Positions 33,033-44,610 of a DNA stretch of 64,000 bases are shown here, in pieces. A program made the translations under genes and the position numbers. The stretch's first letter is position 1. Each line of letters opens with the position of its first letter. The notes beneath the pieces are model-generated. The model was not told the DNA's origin. It saw nothing but the letters and a program-made list of their open reading frames with translations, and searched no databases. Source of the stretch: Neoceratodus forsteri (lineage: Eukaryota; Chordata; Ceratodontiformes; Ceratodontidae); assembly GCA_016271365.2 (NCBI GenBank), contig CM028129.1, positions 460,674,501 to 460,738,500 of the forward strand, read 5' to 3'.

Positions 33033-34901
33033 AATATCTTGTATTGAATAGGCAGTTGCAAGTTTTTGAGTCAGTTCTGATTCTGTACAAATTGCACTAT
33101 CTATAAGTTTTGATAGTGGCACAGGATAGCCCCATACTTAGATTAACCCTATTAAGATGCTTAAAGTTTTGCTAGACTTAATTTGCCACTCTTTCATGTT
33201 TAAAGAACACCAGAATTAGGTCATTTCCCAAACAGTCCTGTGCTGTTTAGTGATATCATCATCCAAAATATCAAGTTATAACCAGTCCTTGCAGATCAAC
33301 TGGGTCAATATCAATAATACTTGCTCATTCTCAATTTCAACTTTCGTAATTCCTCTGAGCACTGAAACAGTATGTTCTGTATCTAATTGTTCTATTTTTT
33401 GCTGAGGTTCGGTTTTTTTTTTTATTTATTTCTTGTTTTATGGGGGATTTATCTATCTTTATGTCCTTCTTCTTTTTCCCCTTTATAGGGACCCATTTGG
33501 TTTTTCCACTGCTCATAGATTGCAGCTTTTCATGCTTATATGTTATGCAAGAAGTTTTCTCATTTTTCTTATCCCTTACTTGTTTAAAAATTGTCACTTC
33601 CTTCTTTTTGTTTTATTTTTTCCCTTTCTTATTTTCTTTTCTCCCTTTTTATCTAGTCAATTGGCTCTCTTTTTTTGTGTTATGTTACTGCCGTACTGTT
33701 CAGTCTTTTTATTATCTTGGTCAGCTGTATCCAGTTTGTTTGTTTATTTGTCTTAATTCCTTAATTAAAGCTGTTTGCACTTCCAACACTTCCTTATTAT
33801 GGGCAATTTCTCCCCTTATTTGTAGGAGCTCATTTTTCATTAATATAATCTGTTTCATGATTGCTATGTTTGCTTTATGTGAATCCTTTAAGACTTGTAT
33901 AAGATCTATTTCCAAGAAAGAACAATATGTATGTTGTTGTGGGCATTGGGAAGCCTGTACCTCATTAAAAGTGTATGTTTTCTGAGAGCTGTTTTTTTTG
34001 TTCTACATTTAGCATTTCCTTCATGCTTGTTATTGTTACTTGTAGTTCTTGCCTAATTTCTCTGATTTTCTGTTGTCTACTTAGATTAACTTTGTGACTA
34101 TCTGTGATGTCATTCTTAGGGCTGGGATCTAGAAGCCGTTGGATGCTATCATTAGATTGTTTTGAATCCACTGTTACTATCTCTACCAGGGAAATCTCCT
34201 GGGCAGATTCATTTTTGTCAGAGCCAGATGCCGATAAATCATCCAGAAATATAAACTCATCACTACCACTTACAGAAAAGACTAATTTAGGGGATCTTTC
34301 CAGAGATCCATTCTTAGAACTCTCATTATTTCCTTTTATTACCCCTCTATTATGTGTATAATTTTTGTTTCTCTTTGTATCAGAGTTTGAAATTGGTGTG
34401 TATCCTTAATAAAAAACATCCTTCTTTGCTGTTTTTTCCAGACGTTTTGTAATTAAGGTCTGTCCCATTTATTTTAGTGGGTTTCTCCTTCTTTTTCTTT
34501 TTATCTTTCTGACCCTGAAATAACTTCCCTGCTTGCTGTCTGTCCCCACTATTGTTCCTTTTCTGCTTCTTACTTAGTCTCTGGTTGCCCTTTTTATTTT
34601 GGGTGCTTTTATTATTTTCCTTCTTTGTAGTATTATTCAAGAGAGTTTGTGGTATCTAATTCTCTCATTCTCCAGCAGAACCTTTCTTGCTTCTCGTTTT
34701 CATGTTTGTAATTTATTTTGTATCAATTTAACTATTGAGCTAGTAAGCTTGAAAGCTTTTATACTATTGCACAAAAGGATCAGTTAAGAAGTCAGTCGAG
34801 GACTGTAACCAAGTATTTGCAACATAAAATAAAAAAGACTATATAAAGTAACAATATCAATGTACTTTGAGAACTGAATATGTGTGAACGTATATAGATT
34901 C

Positions 34902-34921
34902 TGGACGTATATATACGTCCA
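34902..34921. repeat. Perfect 20-bp palindrome
   Basis: tggacgtatatatacgtcca is its own reverse complement. It stands alone in repeat-poor sequence. Confidence 0.9.
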
Positions 34922-35286
34922 CAGTCTTCTAAGGGTTTTTAATAGTCTCCTCAACACTTAGGTTGGTGTAATATTCACAGGAAATAAAACCTAGGAAGTT
35001 CGCAGAGTCCAACAAGCCATGACGGCTCTATTCTTATAAAGCTAATGAGTTTTAGGAAACTGTGTTAATCAGTTTGAATTCCATTTCATGTCCCATGGGC
35101 ACACGCAGGCAAAAATGCTTATCTGTAGAAACTGTCTTATATTCTGTTAATCACTGTCAATCAGTAAAGACAACAGAAAAAGCAGTCTCGAGGTGGAGTC
35201 TCAAGTTGGACTATTAATTAAGTAGTGAGCATGCAGCATACAAATTAGATATGAAGGCCAAAGTTGTTGTAATCACAGTACCATAC

Positions 35287-35483
35287 TTAGTATTGCAGCG
35301 TGTTATCCTCAAAATATCTCATGCATTTCAGGAGGTTTGCAGCCTTGCTTTTCAGTTTATTAGCTAAAATCCATCTGGATATATATAAGCAGTTTGTGCT
35401 CAGTTCAGCAATTTTCCTCTGGCGTAGGCTGGCCACAGCTGATGTATAAAGAGAACAAAGCCTTGATGCCTGTATAAGAGCCA
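35287..35483 (-). CDS. Candidate terminal coding exon of an unidentified host gene
   Basis: On the minus strand a pyrimidine-rich tract ends ttgttattctag (AG at 35485-35484) and is followed by 65 codons without a stop, ending TAA at 35289-35287. The peptide begins ALIQASRLCSLYTSAVASLR, is mixed helical in character and ends FEDNTLQY. The exon would enter in phase with two bases of a split codon. It is not a LINE, DIRS or transposase sequence that I recognise, and the protein is unknown to me. An upstream exon or polyadenylation signal is not assigned. It could also be a chance open frame after a chance AG. Confidence 0.3.
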
Positions 35484-36644
35484 CTAGAATAACAAAAATG
35501 ATTACTTTAGTAGCATTTTTACCAGTATTGTTATTTTAGTTAACGTTTCTTTATATTTGCACTGAATTATTTAAGAGCTTGTACTTCATTTTCCCTCTTT
35601 ACATAAGTACAAAAAAAGAATACATGAATTTACCCAAAAAAGTCAGTACAGAACATATAGGGAAAAAAAGTCAGAAGGTTTATCATAGGACCTATAGGGT
35701 ACAAGCTGTAAACTGTAAAGTATAAGCCAGTATGCATAAAGTATTCCCTTTTAAACTAAGTTTGTGTAACAGTCAAGAAAAAACATACTTTTTCCAGTGG
35801 GCATGTGAGGTTGCAACAGACAACCAGAAGAATCATTTATATTAGATTAAATGTCCCGCTACAAGCTTTACACAGTATGCTGCTGTTCATACTCACACCA
35901 GTGAGCTACATCTAACATCTAACAAATGAACAAAATGTAGCAAATCTTAGGCGATACTAACTAAATGATAGTTAAGCTACAGTTCAATACATTCAAGTCG
36001 CAACTTCTTGTCTTGCAAATCGTACTGGCAGAATAAGTTTTAGCATTAGCCAGTTTAAAAAAAAAAAATGAACTAGACAGAAGTCGACATTAACGTTTGC
36101 ACTGGCGTTTGCTCCTGTGTGCTCTCTGAGGTGCATCTGCTGACTGGCAGCTGTTCTATAAGGAAAATGTGGATGCAGAGTGGTCATGTGATATTGATTT
36201 GCATACAGCATGAAAAATAAAAGCCAACTCTGTTATCCAAACTTCAAAAGGGAATATAAACCTCTCAAAAAGTGCAAAATGTGCAACCTGTGTAAACAGC
36301 ATGAGCCATGATACCCACAAGTAAGCAGATAAAGACCAAACAATATAAACAATATAAAAGCCATAGGGACCCACAGAAAGGAAGCATCAGGAATTGATTT
36401 AAAAAAAAGAAATACCTCCAGTACAAGCAGGTTACAAGAATAAGGTAAAAAACATTTAAAAATGTACTAAGAACATGTTTAAAACATATTGCCAGTTTCG
36501 AATGATAAAATAAAATGTTATCCAATAATGTCCCTTAACATAAAGTGCTTGACATAGTAGTAATGGGCTGTAGAGCTGTAGAAAATCTTCTCTGGGGCAC
36601 AGTTCTCTCTTAGTGCCAAAAACCTTCCTGAAGGGCTTTAAGTC

Positions 36645-36705
36645 TCAGTCCTGGTCCCGCACCACCTTGGGGTTTACTCCCATCAAAAAGTGGGCCTTCC
36701 TCCTC
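36645..36705 (-). CDS. Candidate short terminal exon (weak)
   Basis: A strong acceptor-like tract (ctatctttgtcttttttcag, AG at 36707-36706) precedes 61 bp encoding RRKAHFLMGVNPKVVRDQD then TGA. Third positions are GC-rich against an AT-rich background. However, the sequence just downstream (36640-36590 on the minus strand) resembles the CR1 RT segment at 41205-41160 (cttcaggaagg, gtgccccagagaag), which argues for caution. The protein is not recognised. Confidence 0.2.
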
Positions 36706-38037
36706 CTGAAAAAAGACAAAGATAGCGACCGGGGAAGAATCTGTATTACTGGTAGCTCACAATAAGTTTGACTAGAAAGGAGACAAGCATTTAAGGCAAT
36801 GGTGGCATACCTTTTGAAAAGAAAATACAAACTTTGTCTCCCTGCTTCTCTGCCACACTCCTCAAGGTCAGAGTGCATGTAATGAGGTCTGTCTCTCTTG
36901 CAGCTACCAGCCATATTGAGAGAAATGTGTTTATTTTATCCTCAGAATTATTTTGCTGCAAATCACTGTTACATTTTGTCGTGAAACACCATGGTTTTGT
37001 CGCAATTTGTACCACATTTTTTTTTTTGCAGCAAATTGCAAAACAGAAGTTCGGAAAAGATTTCTCTTTTTTGCAATTTGCAGAAAAACTCATTTTATAT
37101 AGCTGTTTTCTTGACACTTCACAGCAAAGAAACAGTTTGGAATTTTTGGCTGAAAATTTTACGGCACAAAGGGCTTGCCCCACAGATGTGCCTTTCGGTG
37201 GTTTGGTGAAAAAAATATTAATGCACTACGTAGTTATAAGCAATTTATGTTTTGGTTACTTTCCCATAAGATAACACTGACATTTAGATAATTCTTTGTC
37301 CAGCCTTATGCTCAAAATGGTTGGGAATTTTGATAGGAAATTTTTAGGGTAACATCAGATTTGCCTGAAGATGTGGCTTTTACTGGTTTGGTAAGAAATT
37401 TTTCATCTGCTCCATAGTTGTAAGAATTTGAGGTTTAGTCATTTCCAATAAGATAACATTGTAATAGTCAGAGCGCGTACCAGCTATATCTCAAATATGT
37501 TTTGGTGTAGTAAGCCATTTTGCATGTTTACTGGCCTTGTTTAAAGTTGTGGGTGGATTGTAATGAATGGAGCTAAGGTGACTTTGGTACTGTGGCATGG
37601 ATTCACAACATGTGAGCTGTATTGCTTTGCCTGTATGTTCCATGGTGAGTACCCACCAGAAAACAGATACTTGACCCTTACTATGCCCCCAGGGGTGGAG
37701 TAAGACATGAGGCACTGTGTGTTACTATGGCATTGGGGGTGGAGTAAGGCACACAGCTTGCTCCACTCTTCTACACAATGATATCATTATGAACTGATAG
37801 GATCACAGTGCCTTAAGGTCCCTGTGCTCCCACATGTAAATGAGAGACAATTACAATATGCATGCATGCATGGGAGCTACCATTATGGAGAGATGGCAGT
37901 GCAGGGCCCGCAGGGAAATGGGGGTCAATTACAATTTCTGTACACTTATGAATAGATGGGAGTGCAGGGCCGAGAGGGGCCTGTGCACCCATAAACAAAT
38001 AAGGCCATTATTATACTTTTTCAGAAAGTAAGGAAAT

Positions 38038-38415
38038 TATTGGCAAAAAACTTAATTAATGCATCAGTTAAGGTTCCCACCGTCAAAAGTTCGGAAATGT
38101 GGTGTTAAAGTTTCCAACCCTAACACCCAACCCCCATTCTCCATGCACCAACAGGCATCAGGGGGATGACTTGCAGTTGTCACCCTAAGGCTCACTACAT
38201 TCTCCTATGCTGTACCATTCCAGCTTCCTTACACATGGAATGGGGTGAGCATTAGGGTGACAACCACAAGTCACCCCCGATGCCTGTTGGTGCATGCATG
38301 ATGGGGGTGGGGTGGGGTGTTGGGGTTGGTAACCCTAACATCACATTTCCCTACTTTTGATGGTGGCAACCCTAACTGATGCATTAAGAAGTTTTTTCCA
38401 AGAACATATATACTG
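38038..38415. repeat. Long imperfect inverted repeat around 38.22 kb
   Basis: Arms pair as tgcatcagttaaggtt / aaccctaactgatgca, ccaaccctaacaccc / gggtgttggggttgg, caacaggcatcaggggg / cccccgatgcctgttg and caccctaaggctca / tgagcattagggtg. They are separated by about 40 bp. Half of this structure recurs at 38560-38700 and at 41800-42030. Confidence 0.8.

Positions 38416-38422
<7 letters not shown>

Positions 38423-38487
<65 letters not shown>
38423..38487 (+). repeat. (GT)n(AT)n compound microsatellite
   Basis: A GT run is followed directly by an AT run, located just after an ataactgtatatatat-type block. Confidence 0.95.
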
Positions 38488-38489
<2 letters not shown>

Positions 38490-38713
38490 ACACCATTCAA
38501 TAAGTAAATAAGTTGAGATGGGTACAGTACAGGAGAATAGGGTGAGCAATAGCTCTGATGACCCCAAGGCACAACCCTGATACCTGTTGGTGTGTGCAGC
38601 TTGTGGGTTGGGTGGTAGGGCTGGAAACCCTTATGTTGTATTTCCATCCTTTTTATGATCTGATATCAACCCTACCTGATGCATTAACATAGTTTTTTGT
38701 AAAGAATATATAT

Positions 38714-40036
38714 TATAGAGGCATGGTCATGCCCCTATAGTTAGGGTTCTACTGTCACTTCTGTGTTAAACTTGAAATTTTGCACTTTAATAACTCATAA
38801 CTGTTAAACCAATGTTCATGAAATTTTGCATGCACCATCAGAGACCACATATCATTTGATGTTCCAAGTTTCATTCTGGTTGGATGTGTGGGTGCAGAGA
38901 TATGGGGTTCCAAGAATTTGAAAAATTACCCTTTTTTCTGTAAAATTGTCATGCCACTGCACAAAAATGGCTTAGGATTTTGGTCTGAAATTTTTAGTGT
39001 AGAAATGTCTTGGGTTACAGAAGTGCCTTTTGCAGATTTGGTGAAAAAATATAAATCCATTTAAAAGTTTTTAAATTGTAAACTTTCCCATTATTTTCAA
39101 TGGGAAAAGTTAGATGTGAGCCTTGAAACATGAGTCTGTGTCAGAAATGGACAATCCTGTGTTATAAATAAGTAATCTTTTGTTTTTTCTTAGCAAAGCA
39201 AACAAATTAAAAAATTAGAAAAAAATGATGATTTTTGAAGTAACCAACACATTGGTTCTGCTAATCAGGTCCTGTTCTATTTGATTCTGATGTTAGGTTT
39301 TTCATTAATCACCTGCAAATGCATTTTTTAACATGCCAAAATCCTTTTTAACATAAAACAGGATTCTGTTTCACAATTAATGAAAAAAGATTTTTCTTTT
39401 AAACTGCAAAAAAAGAAAGCTCAATACATGATCCTGTTTTGCAATTTGCAAAAAAAGAATTGTTATACAGTTGTTTTTTTGTCACTTTATACTGAAAAAA
39501 TGGTTTGGAATTTTGATTTGAAATTTTCAGGGTATGCATGTTCTTTTTGCTGGTTTGGTGAAAGCAGATTACTTTGCTCTGGAGTTGTGGGGGTTAAAAT
39601 TTTCCTTGTTTTCCCATAGGACAGCATTGTAATATGAGGGGTATGCAGTCATTTATTTGTCACCTAGCTGTGAAAACATAGCATTCAATTTTTTGTACAA
39701 AATTTTCAGGGTACAAAGAGCTTGCCCTACACATGTGCTATTTGCTGGTTTGGTGAAGATATTCATTTGGAGTGGAGTTATACAGGTTTCAAATTTCCCT
39801 GTGATTCCCTTAGGATAACATTGCAACATGAGGCCTTTCTTTGATGCTGTGTGGCACAGGATGGGAGATGACTACAGTAGCTTTAAAATGATGGATACTA
39901 TTGTGGACTGATTGGAGTGCAAGGCCCAGAGGGCCCTGCATTCCCACAGGCAAATAAGGATACAATTACAATATCTCAAAAATTATGGATGAATTCTAGC
40001 GCAAGGCCCAGAGGGCCCTGCACTCCCACACTCACA
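38714..40036 (+). repeat. Non-coding repeat arm, forward copy
   Basis: It starts at tatagaggcatggtcatgcc, and its first 400 bp or more are the reverse complement of 60828-60430 (shared gcatgtgccatcaggacca-type block, aaaattac, gtgcaaaaa, ggtctgaaatttttac/gtgt). It contains three units of about 195 bp (39000, 39500, 39700) and two gggccc hairpins (39913-39946 and 39996-40030). It is interrupted at 40037 by CR1 copy C. Confidence 0.7.
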
Positions 40037-41665
40037 TATAGATCATAGAATCATAGAAATGTGATGGCAGAAAAGGACCATCTTGGCCCATCAAGTCTGC
40101 CCATTACCCACCTCCCAACTTGCCCCCTCACCCTGTGACCCTCCACTCTGCCCCCTGGTCACCCCTTGTGCCTGTCCCATGCCTTCTTGAATCCCTTCAC
40201 CATTCAGACCCCACCACCTCTTCTGGCACACAGTTCCAGGGCTCCACCACCCCTCAGTGAAGTAACACCCCCTCACATTCCCCCAAACCTTCCTCCCTCC
40301 ACCAATAGATCATGACCCCCAGTCCTAGTTCCTACCTTTCCTGTGAATAATCCCCCCTCACTTTATTAATCCCCTTCACATACTTAAACATTTCTATCAT
40401 GTCCCCCCCCCTTCTGGTCTCTAGTCAGTACAAATCCAACTCCCTAAACCTCTCCTCATAGAGTTTCCTATTCAACCCATGCACCATCTTAGTGGCCCTC
40501 CTCTGTACCCTTTCAATCCCATCTATGTTCTTACATAGGTGAGGTTTCCAGCACGGAACCCTCTACTCCAGGTGAGGCCTCACCATGAATTTGTAAAGAG
40601 GCATTCGCACCTCCCCCTTTCTCCTTGTTATACCTCTCCCCTTACATGCCAGCATTCTACTCACTTTGCCCACTGCCTTGCTACACTGGTTCCCCACCTT
40701 AAGGTTGTCTGTAATTATGATCCCCAGATCCCTCTTCTGCTCAGTTGCCTTCATTACATCCTCCCTACCCCAGTGTGTAATTTGCTTGTGGATTATTCTG
40801 CCTCATGTGCATTACTGTGCATTGTTTAACACTGAATTTTAGTTGCCATGTATCCAACCACTCCTCCAGTGACCTTAAAGCTTTCTTTATAGCCTCCACT
40901 CCTTCTGGGGTATCTACCCTATTGCAGATCTTCATGTCATCTGCAAATAGGCAGACCTTCCCTGCAGCCCCCCGCTATGTTGTTGATATAAATGTTAAAC
41001 AGGATAGACCCCAGCACTGACCCCTGGGGGGCTTAGCTCATCATCTCTACCTCCCTAAAATGTACTATATTTACCACCACCCTCTGGCTTCTAACCATCT
41101 GCCAGTTCTCCCCCACTTTGTTATTTTCTGACCCATCCCCAAACATTCCAACTTATTTACTAGCCTTCTCTGGGGCACAGTGTCAAAGGCCTTCCTGAAG
41201 TCCAGATAGGCAACATCCACCGCCCCCATGATCAATGACCCTCGCCACCCAATCAAAACACTCAATCAGGTTCATCTGGTATGACCTTCCCTGTGTGAAG
41301 CCATGCTGATGAACATCCTGCAGCCCATTTTCCACCAAGTAGTCAATCACCTTTTCTTTTAATATTGCCTCCATCACCTTACCCACCACTGAGATGAGGT
41401 TGACCAGGCTATAATTGCCCACCTCCTCCTTGCTGCTGCTCTTATGAAGTGGCACTTCAGTCCTATGGTACCCACCCTGTAGCCAGGGACAAGTTAAACA
41501 ACCTTGCTAGGGGTACCACTAGCTCCTCCCTCAGTTCTCAGAGTACCCTAGGATGCAGGGTGTCTGGTCCCATAGCCTTGTCTACCCTCAACCTGCCAAA
41601 TTCCTCTCTGACTCTGTCCTTACTGATCAGGCTAGGATTTACTGATCAGGTCAAGATACCTTTAT
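40037..41665 (-). mobile_element. CR1 LINE copy C, 5'-truncated
   Basis: The 3' end is tcatagaatcatagaa at 40038-40054, the classic CR1 ATTCTATG-type tail on the minus strand. RT and C-terminal sequence lies between 41455 and 40560. The surrounding repeat resumes at about 41665 (tatggactgatatgag to aaataaggatatgattacaa), matching the sequence before the insertion. Confidence 0.8.
40563..41455 (-). pseudogene. CR1 copy C reverse transcriptase and C-terminus
   Basis: 41455-41183 reads EEVGNYSLVNLISVVGKVME and QHGFTQGRSYQMNLIE. The next frame gives VDVAYLDFRKAFDTVPQRR (motif A). FADD-equivalent sequence near 40940 is degraded (AYLQMT). 40754-40563 reads KRDLGIIITDNLKVGNQCSK and GRGITRRKGEVRMPLYKFMV. 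The motifs lie in at least three frames; it is inactive. Confidence 0.75.
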
Positions 41666-42035
41666 GGACTGATATGAGCTTAGAGAAATAAGGATATGAT
41701 TACAATATCTCAAAATGTATACATGGATGGTAGTGTAGGGCCCGGAGGGCCCTGTGGTTCCACCGGAAAATAAGGATATGATTATACTATCTCAAAAAGT
41801 AAGGAAATTGTTTGCAAAAAAAACATTGTTGATGCACTAGTTAGGGTTCCAGCATCAAAAGTAAGGAAATGCGTTAGGGTTTCCAACCCTAACACCCCAC
41901 CCCCACCTTGTAGGCAGCAACAGATGTGGGGTGTGTCATGGGGTCGTCAACTCTAATGCTCACCCCATTCTCATATACTGTTCCCATCTGAGCTTATTTA
42001 CTTATGGAATGGGGCGAGTGTTAAAGCTGACAAGT
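41665..42035 (+). repeat. Non-coding repeat arm, continuation after CR1 copy C
   Basis: It contains a gggccc hairpin (41728-41763), the aagtaaggaaat(t)g blocks and ttagggtt...aaccctaac stretch seen at 38.06-38.4 kb and 8.83-8.92 kb. It ends at the 3' tail of the large CR1 element (tttggatacctttggatact). Confidence 0.65.
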
Positions 42036-42599
42036 TCATTTGGATACCTTTGGATACTTTCAATTGTTAAGACAAAGTAGGCCATTTGGCCCAATTAATT
42101 GCCTCCCACCTAATTTAGTGGGTATATTGCACAGTTCCTTCCATTAAGTAGGCATCCAACCTTTCTTTAAAACTTTCAAATGTGGGGACTGACACTAAAT
42201 AAGTAGGTAATTATTTCAAAGTCTGGCAGATCTCACAGTAAAATAGTTGTTTCTCTTGTATATACTCTAGGTGTTATTAATTGTCTGCTATGGGATCTCA
42301 GATTGTTATTTCTTTTGTTAAAGACTAAGTCACATTGTGCCATTAAATCCTGATCTTGAAGCATCTTATAAAGGAGAAGGACATCACCCCTCATTCTACG
42401 AGTTTCCAAAGAAAAAATGTTTAAGATTTTTAACTTCTCATCATAGTCTAAGGCAGCCAGGCTAGGAACTGATTTAGTAATTCTTCTCTGGGTCCATTCA
42501 AGCAGGTTAATGTCACATCAAAGATAAGGATTCCAGACTGGGGAATTATAATCCAAGCAGGGGATAACATATGATTTATATACTCTCAGAATCTACTGA

Positions 42600-44610
42600 C
42601 TATTTCTGGGAATAAATGTTTTCTTAATAGAACGCATCTCTATTTATAGTTACTGCAATATGTCTGCAATGATCTGCAGAAGAGAGTTCATTATTTATTA
42701 TTATACCTAAATCCCTTTAATTATTTACTGATTTGATTGTTTGCCCACTTATCACTGGTCAATGTAAGGAATTGTTCCCTAGTTTCCACTACACCACCAA
42801 GTTTGGTATCGGCAGCAAACTTAGATAATGTGTTTGCTACTCCTTGACCGTGTCACTAATGAATAGTCCAAACAACACTGGTCCAAGTGCGGAACCTTGA
42901 GGAACTCCACTCACCACATGGGTTTCATCTGATAATTGGCCATTTATTTAAACCATTTGAGTCCTGTTTGAAAACCAATTGTAAACCCATCTTATCAATG
43001 TTTTATTTATACCCGTGTTTAATAATTTACTTAGTAGGTCATGAGAAACAGTATCAAATGCCTTACTGATATCAAGAAACAGTACATTAACTGGTTTCCT
43101 TTTATCCAATTAAACTGGAGCTAACATAACCATAAAAGGTGACAAGATTTGTTGAACATAGAAACATAGAAACATAGAAACATAGACTTTGATGCCATAG
43201 ACTTTGATGGCAGATAAGGACCGCTTGGCCCACCCATTCTGCTTATTTCCCTACCTATTGGATAAGCTGCAGATTCTATTTAACCAACAGTTTACTTCCT
43301 CCTACCCCCACTATAATTGCTTTATGTCTGTCCCATGCATTCTTCAATTCCCCCCACTGTTTTTGACTCGATGACCTCCTTAAGATGGCAGTTCCATGCG
43401 TCCACCACCCTCTCCCTGAAAAAATACTTTCTCACATTGCCCCTGAGCCATCCCCCTCTATCTTCAAATTGTGTCTCCTTGTTCTTGCACATCTGTTTTT
43501 CTGAAAGATGCTACCCTCTTGGACTTTGTTGATTCCCTTGAGTTACTTGAAAGTTTCAATCATGTCCCCCCTCTCCCTCTTTTCCTCAAGGGAATACACA
43601 TTAATCCCCTTTAGTCTCTTTTTGTATGGCTTCTGTTGCAGACCTTGCACCATTTTAGTTGCCCTCCTCTGGACTGTCTCCATCCTGTCTACATCCTTGT
43701 GGAGATGGGATCTCCAGAGCTGCATGCAATACTCCAGATGGGGTCTTACCAACTGTCTGTACAGAGGGATAACAACTTCCTGTTTTCTGCTGGTGATGCC
43801 TCTTCCTATGCATCCCAGTATCCTCCCAGCCCTCCTTACTGCCTTCTCACATTGCTTACCTACCTTAAGGTCATCTGATATGACTATCCCCAGGTGCCCT
43901 TCCATTTTGTTGTTGTTAGTACCCCCGTGTACTCTTCCCCTGGGTTTTTGTTTCCCAGGTGCGTTACTTTGCACTTCTTTGCATTGAATCTAAGCTGCCA
44001 TACTTTTGACCATTCCTCCAGTCTTGAAAAGTCCTTTCTCATCCATTCCACCCCCTCTGTGTATCAACCTAGTTGCAGATCTTTGTGTCATCTGCAGAGA
44101 TCATGACTGAACATGACAATCCTTTCCTAAAACCATGTTGGCTATGATCCTGCAGGCTCAATTTGCTGATGTCCTTGTTCAGCTCCTTCTTGATTAGTCT
44201 TTCCATTAGTTTACAGGTGACTGATGTCAAACTTGTGGGTCTATAGTTAGCAACATTACTCTTAATTCCCTTTTTATAAATAGGCATTACAAATGCTTTT
44301 TTCCATGTTGATGGTACATGACCAGTGTTTAGTAAGTGGTTTATGATTAAGGTTAAGGGACAGGATAGAACTTCAGCTGTTATTTTTTTAGTAAGAGAGA
44401 TGGAATATAATCAGGCACTGTCAAGCTAGTTGATTTAAGCTTTTGCAGTTCACTTAAAACAGCATCTCTTGTAAATACTAGATCCTGACATAGATCAAAA
44501 TGTGTCGGAGTTGATTGAGTTGCCATGTTATTAAATATAGAACTAAAATTAATGTTGAAATGTTGCGCTATTTCAAATTCGTTATTTATTAATGAACCAT
44601 TAGACATAAC
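42600..44610 (-). pseudogene. CR1-1 reverse transcriptase, catalytic Asp lost, split by CR1 copy D
   Basis: 44607-44380 is the pre-RT block (EIAQHFNINFSSIFNNMA, SELQKLKSTSLTVPDYIP). 44287-44115 reads KKGIKSNVANYRPTSLTSV and DHSQHGFRKGLSC. After the insert the frame resumes below 43153 with DISKAFDTVSHDLLSKLL (motif A, about 43060) and [17 protein letters not shown] (motif B, about 42890). Motif C at 42794-42821 reads FAADTKLGG where FADD is expected, so the first metal-binding Asp is Ala. Confidence 0.75.
43160..44107 (-). mobile_element. CR1 LINE copy D
   Basis: tgaacat flanks both ends (43153-43159 and 44108-44114). The 3' tail is acatagaaacatagaaacat at 43157-43185. The open minus frame 43974-43543 encodes the C-terminal block (VISDDLKVGKQCEKAVRRAG, LEYCMQLWRSHLHKDVDRM). 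It belongs to the same family as copies A and E. It is nested inside the RT of CR1-1. Confidence 0.8.

Larger units (their letters stand above)
22655..34640 (-). mobile_element. LINE-I: non-LTR retrotransposon of unassigned clade, multiply interrupted
   Basis: Reading from 34640: ORF1 (34640-33060, resuming 31262-30890), then ORF2 endonuclease (30848-30594, resuming 27625-26750 and 25936-25529), linker and RT start (25450-24842), and RT (23862-22660). Between these lie five foreign inserts: 31263-33032, 27625-30595, 27096-27569, 25940-26745 and 23862-24840. Protein sense resumes across each gap, which shows that one element was split. Its RT (LWDKM, GCVLAPVLFN) differs from the CR1 and L2 copies; an I/Nimb-type assignment is possible but unproven. 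Confidence 0.7.
30855..34640 (-). pseudogene. LINE-I ORF1 (Lys-rich, coiled-coil), split by a DNA transposon
   Basis: Pieces, N to C: 34640-34380 (very Lys-rich, KKENNKSTQNKKGNQ), 34171-33965, 33915-33721 (heptad-like LMKNELLQIRGEIAHNKEV, probable coiled coil), 33597-33337 (basic), then about 33300-33035 and, after the 1.77-kb insert, 31262-30890 (VLLDSFQAVSPDITLSIFGV, NWKDGNQIDIILNNK). Coiled coil plus basic regions before an endonuclease ORF fits LINE ORF1. No known RRM or zinc knuckle is seen. Frames are broken several times. Confidence 0.6.
34641..36930. other. Repeat-poor segment, possible host gene 3' end
   Basis: Apart from a palindrome (34902-34921) and a possible 50-bp CR1-like patch (36590-36640), no transposon is recognisable in about 2.2 kb, the longest such stretch in the window before 63.45 kb. 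Two possible minus-strand coding exons (36705-36645 and 35483-35287) lie in it. The rest reads as AT-rich unique sequence. Confidence 0.4.
36930..38710 (+). repeat. Non-coding repeat field with ggtttggtgaaaa units
   Basis: Units carry gaaattttyagggt, cttgcccyacagatgtgcc, ggtttggtgaaaa and agttataa in order, near 37150 and 37340. These are the same elements as at 5.9-8.8 kb and 38.9-39.8 kb. A gggccc hairpin-type motif lies at 37957-37991. Simple tttgcaatttgc runs precede it (37020-37090). Open frames are incidental. Confidence 0.6.

Noticed and set aside
33433..33985. Long hydrophobic plus-strand frames resembling membrane proteins
   Set aside because: They are antisense shadows of the Lys- and A-rich LINE-I ORF1, which gives Phe/Leu-rich translation.
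36156..36525. Hydrophobic minus-strand frames as a membrane protein
   Set aside because: AT-rich sequence, no plausible start or splice context, and no family resemblance.
41860..41905. Telomere-like ttaggg/ccctaa
   Set aside because: Only single ttagggtt and aaccctaac occurrences in a dispersed repeat, not a TTAGGG array.
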